Shown piece after piece: positions 24,205-29,883 of a stretch of DNA of 29,883 nt (positions within the stretch are counted from its first letter, which is position 1; every line of letters begins with the position of its first letter). The stretch is from NCBI GenBank assembly GCA_934490165.1, contig CAKSTB010000025.1, positions 1 to 29,883 of the forward strand, given 5' to 3'. The position numbers and the translations under genes were made by a program. Source of the DNA: an uncultured Ruminiclostridium sp. (GTDB lineage: Bacteria; Bacillota; Clostridia; Oscillospirales; Ruminococcaceae). A model generated the notes under the pieces. It did no database searches. It was not told the DNA's origin and saw nothing but the letters and a program-made list of their open reading frames with translations.

Positions 24205-24912
24205 ATGTTACAGCATCTGACCGCACTTGCGGAAAGCACGGGGGACGATCTTCTCTCCCTTATAGGACAGAGTTTTGATATCACGGCGCAGCTTGAAAGC
24301 TTATCACTGCCGAGAATACTGCTCGCACTGCTTACGGCTACACTCTGCGGAGCGATAATTTATCTGGTTTATCGTATGTTCTACAGAGGAGTTGTCTACA
24401 GCGACAATTTCAATATACTTGTACTGCTTATTACGGTAGTTACCGCATTTATCATAATGACTATCAGTGCAAACCTTGTACTGTCGCTCGGTATGGTCGG
24501 CGCGTTGTCTATTGTGCGATTCCGCTCGGCGATAAAAGACCCGCTTGATGTTGGATTTTTATTCTGGGGTGTCGGTGCGGGTATCACTGCCGGCGCGGGA
24601 CTTTACTTTGTGGCTGTCATAGGCACGGTATTTGTTGCGGCTCTGTACATAATTCTTACTATGTTGAAGAAAGAGCGCCGTTGTTATCTGCTTGTTGTAC
24701 GCTACGGCACGGACGCAGAGAGCAATGTTAATGCTCTTCTCGGAACGCTCAAGTACAAGCTCAAGAACAAGACGCAGATAAACGACCGTGTTGAACTGAC
24801 TATTGAGATAAAGACTGTTAATAATGATACGACACAGCTTTCAAGATTCAAGGCTATCGACGGTGTTGACAGTGTTACGCTTCTCGAATACAACGGCGAA
24901 TACATGAACTAG
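24205..24912 (+). CDS. DUF4956 membrane protein
   Basis: 235 aa. Hydrophobic segments lie at about 38-56, 68-84, 88-100 and 117-151, with the family hallmark SLGMVGALSIVRFRSAIKDP (about 93-112) and a glycine-rich FLFWGVGAGITAGAGLYF. A cytoplasmic C-terminal domain (about 155-235) has the LLVVRYGTDAE and VDSVTLLEYNGEY segments of a small alpha/beta fold. It starts 37 bp after the VTC gene with GGAGG as ribosome site and is probably co-transcribed. The pair is common in bacteria; a role in moving or sensing polyphosphate or another anion is a guess. Confidence 0.85.
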   Translation: MLQHLTALAESTGDDLLSLIGQSFDITAQLESLSLPRILLALLTATLCGAIIYLVYRMFYRGVVYSDNFNILVLLITVVTAFIIMTISANLVLSLGMVGALSIVRFRSAIKDPLDVGFLFWGVGAGITAGAGLYFVAVIGTVFVAALYIILTMLKKERRCYLLVVRYGTDAESNVNALLGTLKYKLKNKTQINDRVELTIEIKTVNNDTTQLSRFKAIDGVDSVTLLEYNGEYMN

Positions 24913-24940
24913 TGGCTGAAAGCCACGGTAAATTCGCCGT

Positions 24941-25010
24941 GCGGCAATGTGCCGCTTCAAATTCGCCGTTCTGACAGTTGGCGATTTGTGAGGGTTGCGT
25001 TACCGGCGGT
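24941..25010 (+). repeat. dispersed 70-bp repeat, copy A
   Basis: Starts with the hairpin GCGGCA-ATG-TGCCGC, then AATTCGCCGTTCTGAC, GTTGGCGAT and GCGTTACCGGCG. The same order occurs at 28951-29019, with a different but still self-complementary first hairpin. It follows the DUF4956 gene directly. Confidence 0.75.
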
Positions 25011-25048
25011 GGTAATGGGTTACTGCGTATTTATATTTTGAACGGAAA

Positions 25049-25077
25049 ACCGCTGTCGGTGAGGACGGCGGTTTTTT
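25049..25077 (+). terminator. terminator of the VTC/DUF4956 operon
   Basis: ACCGCTGTC (25049-25057) pairs with GACGGCGGT (25064-25072) with one G-U, followed by six T. Confidence 0.85.
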
Positions 25078-25194
25078 GTGTTTGTATTATAGGACAATGC
25101 GATGCACAGCCTTTCACCCTACGGAAATAGGACAGCGTGCGGTACTTTTGCGATGATGTCAGAAATAAAATAAAAATTGAAAACAATTTTCCTC

Positions 25195-25223
25195 TTGACA
25201 AATCGGGAATGATATGCTAAAAT
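25195..25223 (+). promoter_or_regulatory. promoter of the T-box/DAHP synthase transcript
   Basis: Perfect TTGACA (25195-25200), 17 bp, TAAAAT (25218-25223), just upstream of the T-box leader. Confidence 0.85.
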
Positions 25224-25234
25224 CGGTTTAAAGC

Positions 25235-25471
25235 GATATATTAAAGGCTTTGAAGGGAAAAAGTAGCCTGAAACGTGCTTTCAGAGAGTCGTTGGTCGGT
25301 GTGAAACGGCAGACGTTTTAACGGTGAAGATACACCCCTGAGCTGTCCTGCGGGAACGGTAGCTACGTTATAGCTTTTGAGGTTCGTGTGAAATGGTCTA
25401 AACGCACGGATAAACTGAGGTGGTACCGCGATAATTCGCCCTCTGTGCATTTTTGCACGGAGGGTTTTTTT
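25235..25471 (+). promoter_or_regulatory. tyrosine T-box riboswitch
   Basis: tRNA-sensing leader. The T-box sequence AACTGAGGTGGTACCGCG is at 25413-25430. Stem I has AGAGAG (25283-25288), GGTGTGAAAC, and the specifier loop GTGAAGA-TAC-ACCCCTGAG, with UAC (Tyr) at 25331-25333. The bulge TGGT would pair with an NCCA end whose discriminator is A, fitting tRNA-Tyr and excluding tRNA-Trp. The competing terminator is CCCTCTGTGCA (25439-25449) and TGCACGGAGGG (25454-25464) plus seven T. Uncharged tRNA-Tyr should allow read-through into the DAHP synthase gene. Confidence 0.93.
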
Positions 25472-25526
25472 AATGCCGCCCGGGAAAAAATAAGACCGAA
25501 ATTTATTTTTTGGAGGTCGAAAGACA

Positions 25527-26555
25527 ATGAGCATGGATCTACTGGTACGTCTGCCCGATCCGGACGAGATCAAGAAAAAGTATCCTGCAAGCGAGAAGGT
25601 AAAGCAGATCAAGGCACAGCGCGACAAGGAAATAGCCGATGTGTTCACGGGAAAGAGCGACAGGTTTCTGCTGATAATAGGACCTTGCTCTGCCGACAAG
25701 GAAGAGCCGGTTATTGACTATATATCAAGGCTTGTGCCCGTGCAGGAGCAGGTAAAGGAAAAAATTCTTATCATACCGAGAATATATACGAATAAGCCGC
25801 GTACCACGGGCGAGGGATATAAGGGTATGATACATCAGCCCGATCCGACAAAGCATGAGGATATGCTTGAGGGACTTATCAAGGTAAGACAGCTTCATCT
25901 TCACGCTATCGAGCAGACAGGCTTTACCTGTGCGGACGAAATGCTGTATCCCGAAAATGACCGCTATCTGTCGGATCTGCTGTCATATGTTGCTGTCGGT
26001 GCGCGCTCGGTCGAGGATCAGCAACACAGACTTACCGCAAGCGGACTGGATATCCCTGTGGGAATGAAAAATCCCACAAGCGGAACTATGTCGGTAATGC
26101 TCAATTCTATCCGTGCGGCGCAGGCAAGCCATACTTTCATATACAGGGGCTGGGAAACGCAGACGAGCGGAAATCCGCTTGCCCACGCTATACTGAGAGG
26201 TGCTGTAAACAAGCACGGCGAAACCATACCGAATTATCACTATGAGGATCTTTCACTGCTCTATGAGCTTTACTGCAAGCAGGAGCTTCTTAACAAGGCG
26301 GTAATCGTTGATACGAACCATTCTAATTCCGGCAAGAAATATCTTGAACAGATAAGAATTGCAAACGAAATTCTGCACAGCCGCCGTCACAGCAAGGATC
26401 TTGAGGGATTTGTCAAGGGACTTATGATCGAGAGCTATATTGAGGACGGAAATCAGAGTACTGAGGACGCTGTATACGGTAAGTCGATAACCGACCCGTG
26501 TCTTGGTTGGGAAAAGACGGAGAAGTTGATTTACAGCATTGCGGAACAGCTGTAA
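25527..26555 (+). CDS. aroF: 3-deoxy-7-phosphoheptulonate (DAHP) synthase, class I
   Basis: First enzyme of the shikimate pathway: phosphoenolpyruvate plus erythrose 4-phosphate gives DAHP. 342 aa, typical of the AroF/AroG/AroH type. Key motifs: LIIGPCSADKEEP (about 49-61, metal-binding Cys in GPCS), KPRTTGEGYKG (about 89-99, KPRTT), GARSVEDQQHR (about 158-168), and GMKNPTSGT (about 179-187). The metal-binding His region VDTNHSNSGKK is at about 262-272. The start follows GGAGG by 10 bases. Control by a tyrosine T-box fits an AroF-like role. Allosteric specificity cannot be read by eye. Confidence 0.96.
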   Translation: MSMDLLVRLPDPDEIKKKYPASEKVKQIKAQRDKEIADVFTGKSDRFLLIIGPCSADKEEPVIDYISRLVPVQEQVKEKILIIPRIYTNKPRTTGEGYKGMIHQPDPTKHEDMLEGLIKVRQLHLHAIEQTGFTCADEMLYPENDRYLSDLLSYVAVGARSVEDQQHRLTASGLDIPVGMKNPTSGTMSVMLNSIRAAQASHTFIYRGWETQTSGNPLAHAILRGAVNKHGETIPNYHYEDLSLLYELYCKQELLNKAVIVDTNHSNSGKKYLEQIRIANEILHSRRHSKDLEGFVKGLMIESYIEDGNQSTEDAVYGKSITDPCLGWEKTEKLIYSIAEQL

Positions 26556-26696
26556 GGCGGCGGGTCGCCGGACTGTTCCGAACTTTGATAATGTTACGGA
26601 TTTTTGTTTGATAGAGGAACGGTCGGGGGTGGACGATAGTGCGGGATTGATTTAAGGTTTTCTGAAAGATTGAGATTTTGCAGAAAGTTTTGCAAA

Positions 26697-27023
26697 GCAC
26701 TATCACTCTTGCCTCCCCTCGAAAAAGGGGAGGTGGCACGGCAAATATAAGTTTGACATTTGTCGGTACAAGGTTCAGAAAATCTGACTTTAATATTTCT
26801 GTGACATTTCCGAGCCGTGACGGAGGGGATTGTGATTGCTCAGAAGTTTTGAAGATAGTGGTGCTATCAATTTCAATCCCCACCATAGTTGGCTCGGCTT
26901 GACCGAGCAACAGAACCTCACCCTTTTTCGAGGGCGGGCATTGATGACCAAAGTTGAACGCCCAAAGTTTCGCTAGGATGCGAAACCAACAGAGCGTTCA
27001 TTAAAAGGCAAGTGTGATAGTGC
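26697..27023. repeat. structured inverted-repeat element, copy 1
   Basis: Termini GCACTATCACTCTTGCC (26697-26713) and the reverse of 27007-27023 match 16 of 17. Internal paired arms: CCTCCCC/GGGGAGG (26712-26718, 26727-26733), mirrored by 26915-26938; CACGGC/GCCGTG (26737-26742, 26814-26819); GGGGATTG/CAATCCCC (26825-26832, 26874-26881). A nested GTTTCGC/GCGAAAC hairpin with outer arms TGAACGC/GCGTTCA is at 26955-27000. No coding sequence is recognised. The same plan occurs at 29436-29746. Confidence 0.75.
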
Positions 27024-27271
27024 GATGCGAGGGATAAAGCGAGGTTGGCGAGGATTGAGAAAATGGCAATGTAGGGTGCAACGGGAGGGGCAAGCCCCTC
27101 CCCTACGGAAGATTCTATAGAATATTGCAAATGCAAAACCATATATGCACACACAGCACCGCTACTACTGAAAATCCTATATGACAGTTCAAGCTCAAAA
27201 TCGTGCAAGGACACACAGACATTTGTCTAAAAAATAATAAAATCAAAATAAACCGAAAGGAAGAAGAAAAA
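27024..27271. other. repeat-derived tyrS leader
   Basis: Holds GCGAGGGATAAAG (27027-27039), a GTAGGG...CCCTAC inverted repeat with GGGAGGGGCAAGCCCCTCCC at its centre (about 27071-27106) and a decayed AAACC..GCACACACAGCAC copy (about 27138-27160). No T-box, no clear sigma-A promoter and no terminator were found before tyrS, so its transcription start is unresolved. The AAAGGAAG ribosome site lies at 27256-27263. Confidence 0.5.
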
Positions 27272-28486
27272 ATGACACTTTACGAAGAACTTATTGAAAG
27301 AGGGCTTATCGCTCAGGTTACGAACGAGGAAGAGATAAGCAAGATGATAAACGAGGGCAAGGCTACATTCTATATCGGCTTTGACCCGACTGCCGATTCT
27401 CTGCATGTCGGACACTTCATGGCGCTGTGTCTTATGAAGCGCTTACAGATGGCGGGCAACAAGCCTATTGCTCTGCTCGGCGGCGGTACAGGTATGATAG
27501 GCGACCCCTCGGGCAAGACCGACATGAGAAAAATGCTCACAAAGGAAGATATTGATCACAATATTGCCTGCTTCAAAAAGCAGATGAGCCGTTTTATAGA
27601 TTTCTCGGACGGCAAGGCACTGCTTGTAAACAATGCGGACTGGCTGTTAAGCCTTAACTATGTGGACGTACTGCGTGAGGTGGGCGCTTGCTTCTCGGTA
27701 AACAAGATGCTGAGTGCGGAGTGCTACAAGCAGAGAATGGAAAGAGGTCTTTCGTTCCTCGAATTTAACTACATGATAATGCAGAGCTACGACTTCTACA
27801 AGCTGTACAAGGATTATGGCTGTAATATGCAGTTCGGCGGCGACGATCAGTGGAGCAATATGCTCGGCGGCACTGAGCTTATCAGAAAGAAGCTCGGTAA
27901 GGACGCACACGCTATGACTATTACTCTGCTCCTCAATTCCGAGGGTAAGAAGATGGGTAAGACCGAAAAGGGCGCTGTATGGCTTGACCCCGAAAAGACA
28001 ACTCCGTTTGAATTTTTCCAGTACTGGAGAAATGTTGCGGACGCTGATGTTATGAAGTGCATAAAGATGCTCACGTTCCTGCCGCTTGAGCAGATAAGAG
28101 AGATGGAAAGCTGGGAGGGCGCACAGCTCAACAAGGCTAAGGAGATCCTCGCATATGAGCTTACAAAGCTTGTACACGGCGAAGAAGAGGCTGAAAAGGC
28201 TTTAGCCGCCGCTAAGGAGCTGTTCGGCGGTAAGGGTGTCAGCGGTGATATGCCTACTGCTGTTATGCCTGCCGAGCTTGTAAACGACGGTAAGATCGGT
28301 ATACTTGATGCTCTTGTTGCGTCAAAGCTCTGCCCTTCAAAGAGAGAGGCAAGAACAAACGTAACAGGCGGCGGTATCAGCGTAAATGACGAAAAGGTGA
28401 CCGACCCTGCGGCTATGATAGAGATAGGCAAATTTGCCGTGATAAAGAAGGGCAAAAAGAGCTACTGCAAGATAGTAAAGGCGTAA
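27272..28486 (+). CDS. tyrS: tyrosyl-tRNA synthetase
   Basis: Class I synthetase charging tRNA-Tyr, 404 aa from the ATG at 27272, which has AAAGGAAG upstream; an open frame from 27203 has no ribosome site. The nucleotide-binding IGFDPTADSLHVGH carries the HIGH-type HVGH (about 46-49). The tyrosine pocket segment QSYDFYKLYKDYGCNMQFGGDDQW is present (key part GGDDQW), and the KMSKS loop is KKMGKT (about 228-233). The C-terminal S4 RNA-binding domain ends the protein (KREARTNVTGGGISVNDEKV). A GNAT gene follows by three bases. No T-box lies directly before it; the nearest is the DAHP synthase leader 1.8 kb upstream on the same strand. Confidence 0.97.
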   Translation: MTLYEELIERGLIAQVTNEEEISKMINEGKATFYIGFDPTADSLHVGHFMALCLMKRLQMAGNKPIALLGGGTGMIGDPSGKTDMRKMLTKEDIDHNIACFKKQMSRFIDFSDGKALLVNNADWLLSLNYVDVLREVGACFSVNKMLSAECYKQRMERGLSFLEFNYMIMQSYDFYKLYKDYGCNMQFGGDDQWSNMLGGTELIRKKLGKDAHAMTITLLLNSEGKKMGKTEKGAVWLDPEKTTPFEFFQYWRNVADADVMKCIKMLTFLPLEQIREMESWEGAQLNKAKEILAYELTKLVHGEEEAEKALAAAKELFGGKGVSGDMPTAVMPAELVNDGKIGILDALVASKLCPSKREARTNVTGGGISVNDEKVTDPAAMIEIGKFAVIKKGKKSYCKIVKA

Positions 28487-28489
28487 GGT

Positions 28490-28984
28490 GTGGTTACAGT
28501 AAGAAAAGCGCAGGACAAGGATATCAAGCGTGTTACGGAGTTGCTCGGTCAGGTGCTGGAGCTTCACGCCGATCTAAGACCCGACTTATTCATACACGGT
28601 ACGACAAAGTACACGGAAAATCAGCTGTCGGATATATTTGCTGATGAAAGGACACCTGTATTTGTGGCTGTAGATGACAGTGACACGGTGCAGGGCTATG
28701 CGTTCTGCATATTCAAAGAGCCTGCATTCTCAACGAATATGGTCAATGTGCGGACACTGTATATAGATGATCTGTGCGTTGACAGCAACGCGAGAGGTCA
28801 GCATATCGGTACAACGCTTTTTGACTATGTGATGGAATTTGCCAAGGAAAGCGGCTGTTACACTGTGACGCTGAACGTCTGGGAGGGCAACGACAGTGCC
28901 CGTCATTTCTACGAGAAGATGGGAATGTTCGTCCGGGAAACACAAATGGAGCGGCGGGTCGCCGCTGACAATTCGCCGTTCTGA
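28490..28984 (+). CDS. GNAT-family N-acetyltransferase
   Basis: 164 aa acetyltransferase-fold protein; substrate unknown. Motif A with the acetyl-CoA loop is VDSNARGQHIGTTLFDYVMEFA (key part ARGQHIG, about 101-107). Motif B is NVWEGNDSARHFYEKMGM (about 128-145). The start is a GTG three bases after the tyrS stop, with AAAGG as ribosome site, implying coupling. The last ten residues (RRVAADNSPF) and the stop codon are encoded by a dispersed repeat (28951-29019), so the native C-terminus was probably replaced or extended by repeat insertion. Confidence 0.9.
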   Translation: MVTVRKAQDKDIKRVTELLGQVLELHADLRPDLFIHGTTKYTENQLSDIFADERTPVFVAVDDSDTVQGYAFCIFKEPAFSTNMVNVRTLYIDDLCVDSNARGQHIGTTLFDYVMEFAKESGCYTVTLNVWEGNDSARHFYEKMGMFVRETQMERRVAADNSPF

Positions 28985-29019
28985 CTGTTGCCGATAGGCG
29001 ACAGTTACGTTACCGGCGA
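28951..29019 (+). repeat. dispersed 70-bp repeat, copy B, overlapping the GNAT 3' end
   Basis: Hairpin GCGGC-GGGTC-GCCGC, then AATTCGCCGTTCTGAC, hairpin CTGTTGCC-GATA-GGCGACAG, then TACGTTACCGGCG. Collinear with copy A at 24941-25010. A fragment, GGCGGCGGGTCGCC, follows the DAHP synthase stop at 26556-26570. Confidence 0.75.
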
Positions 29020-29071
29020 GTGCCTGTGGGCACCCCCTTTTAACGTTGGTTCATTTTCAGATGTAATTAAA

Positions 29072-29109
29072 GGATACTGCAAACTATTCAGGTTTGCGGT
29101 ATTCTTTTT
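29072..29109 (+). terminator. terminator of the tyrS-GNAT transcript
   Basis: GGATACTGCAAAC (29072-29084) pairs over 13 positions with GTTTGCGGTATTC (29092-29104), including G-U pairs, followed by a T run. Confidence 0.85.
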
Positions 29110-29246
29110 GTGTATGGGAAAAAATAAAGCTCATTAGCAATTACAGAAAGTAATTTGTAAGGATTTTAAATGAATGATAGTTGCCGGTTACGGTTGATAG
29201 AGGGCAGATCAAAAAGTTTGGTGAATGGTTGGAGATTGATGCGGCG

Positions 29247-29341
29247 GGCGGGGCAAGCAAGGCACGGATGCCTTAAATGTGTGTGCACAAAGTTTCGCAG
29301 GACGCGAAACCATACAAGCACACACAGCACCTCGCCCCTAC
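29247..29341. repeat. direct repeat with nested hairpin, copy 1
   Basis: Bases 29247-29323 are identical (77 bp) to 29807-29883. It contains outer arms TGTGTGTGC/GCACACACA (29278-29286, 29318-29326) around inner arms GTTTCGC/GCGAAAC (29292-29298, 29304-29310), and ends in CCTCGCCCCTACG. Confidence 0.9.
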
Positions 29342-29435
29342 GAAAAGAGAAGATGATAGTAACTGTAATAAATTGAATGAGCAGATAAAAAACTATATCA
29401 TACTACCTTCTGATAGGAGCACTGTTTGCCCATTT

Positions 29436-29746
29436 GCACTAATTCTTGGCTCCCTTGTGTAAAGGGAGCTGTCACAGTGCGGCACAACATTTTCGGTATT
29501 GCTATTAATTCCAGGTTAAAGATGTGTTGATATAGAACTGAGTTTTCGGGCACTGTGACTGAGGGATTGTCAGCGGAGATGTTGGTGAAAACGGTAAGGT
29601 TCGGTGCAGGCGATCCCTCAGTCTTGACGGCAGATAAGGTTTGTGTAATTTGTACGGTGTAAGTGTCGCTGAATATAGCTGTATTTGAAGTAAACGAGTC
29701 TTGCCGCAAGCCAGCTCCCTTTGGCAAGGGAGCCGGGAATTAGTGC
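29436..29746. repeat. structured inverted-repeat element, copy 2
   Basis: Termini GCACTAATTC..GGCTCCC (29436-29470) match the reverse of 29713-29746 with few differences. Internal arms: GCTCCCTT/AAGGGAGC (29449-29456, 29462-29469); GTCACAGTGC/GCACTGTGAC (29471-29480, 29550-29559); GACTGAGGGAT/ATCCCTCAGTC (29557-29567, 29613-29623). The same order of paired arms as at 26697-27023, but with other bases. Non-coding as far as I can see. Confidence 0.8.
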
Positions 29747-29806
29747 GGTGCGAGGGATAAAGAAAAGATTATAGTGATGGCAAAAATTATAACAATCGAT
29801 GTGGCT

Positions 29807-29883
29807 GGCGGGGCAAGCAAGGCACGGATGCCTTAAATGTGTGTGCACAAAGTTTCGCAGGACGCGAAACCATACAAGCACAC
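29807..29883. repeat. direct repeat with nested hairpin, copy 2 (cut by window edge)
   Basis: 77 bp identical to 29247-29323; continues past the right end of the window. It lies 61 bp after the structured element at 29436-29746. Confidence 0.9.

Noticed and set aside
26725..26745. AGGTGGCACGG resembling a T-box sequence before tyrS
   Set aside because: It lacks the ACCGCG end, stem I, specifier loop and terminator, and is explained by the structured repeat (shared with 29436-29746).
29170..29376. 68-codon plus-strand open frame
   Set aside because: It crosses the direct repeat and hairpin, has no ribosome site of note and no family pattern.
29247..29883. Possible CRISPR array from spaced direct repeats
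   Set aside because: Only two copies 560 bp apart, of 77 bp, with an inverted-repeat element between; no spacer series or cas genes.

Overview
The window is a chromosomal replication-origin region from a low-to-moderate GC Firmicute, most likely of the class Clostridia (Oscillospiraceae/Ruminococcaceae-like). The signs are the dnaA-dnaN-yaaA-recF-remB-gyrB-gyrA and mnmG-rsmG-noc-parA-parB order known from Bacillus subtilis, a tyrosine T-box riboswitch, sigma-A promoters of TTGACA-17-TATAAT type, strong Shine-Dalgarno sites and an acyl-ACP thioesterase. Genus cannot be fixed from the sequence alone.

Layout. 1-1055: a consensus promoter firing out of the left edge and a SleB-type cell-wall hydrolase. 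1092-2953: a two-gene ABC-2 exporter with its own promoter and a perfect 23-bp palindromic operator. 2950-10264 (minus strand): acyl-ACP thioesterase, serS, parB, parA, noc, rsmG and mnmG, with two parS-like sites, one built into the noc terminator hairpin. 10366-16203 (minus): gyrA and gyrB with two small membrane-protein genes between them. 16334-17305 (plus): an alpha/beta hydrolase facing against the operon. 17369-22754 (minus): remB, recF, yaaA, two small related single-pass membrane proteins, dnaN and dnaA. 20935-21353 (between dnaN and dnaA) and 22755-22912 (upstream of dnaA) are the candidate oriC segments. To the right of dnaA every gene is on the plus strand, so the replichore switch lies near 21-23.4 kb.

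Right arm. 22913-23340 is an inverted-repeat element abutting the dnaA promoter. Then follow a VTC-domain/DUF4956 pair (23451-24912), a tyrosine T-box controlling a DAHP synthase (25195-26555), tyrS and a GNAT acetyltransferase (27272-28984). The intergenic spaces at 24.94-25.01, 26.56-27.2 and 28.95-29.88 kb are filled with dispersed, highly structured repeats with compensating arms.

How the genes work together: initiation (DnaA), clamp (DnaN), repair (RecF), supercoiling (GyrAB), origin segregation and nucleoid occlusion (ParAB, Noc, parS), and tRNA/rRNA modification (MnmG, RsmG) form the usual origin block. No clearly new multi-gene system is visible. The least explained parts are the two G-x-W membrane proteins inside the dnaN-recF operon, the two membrane proteins between gyrB and gyrA, and the structured repeat families.
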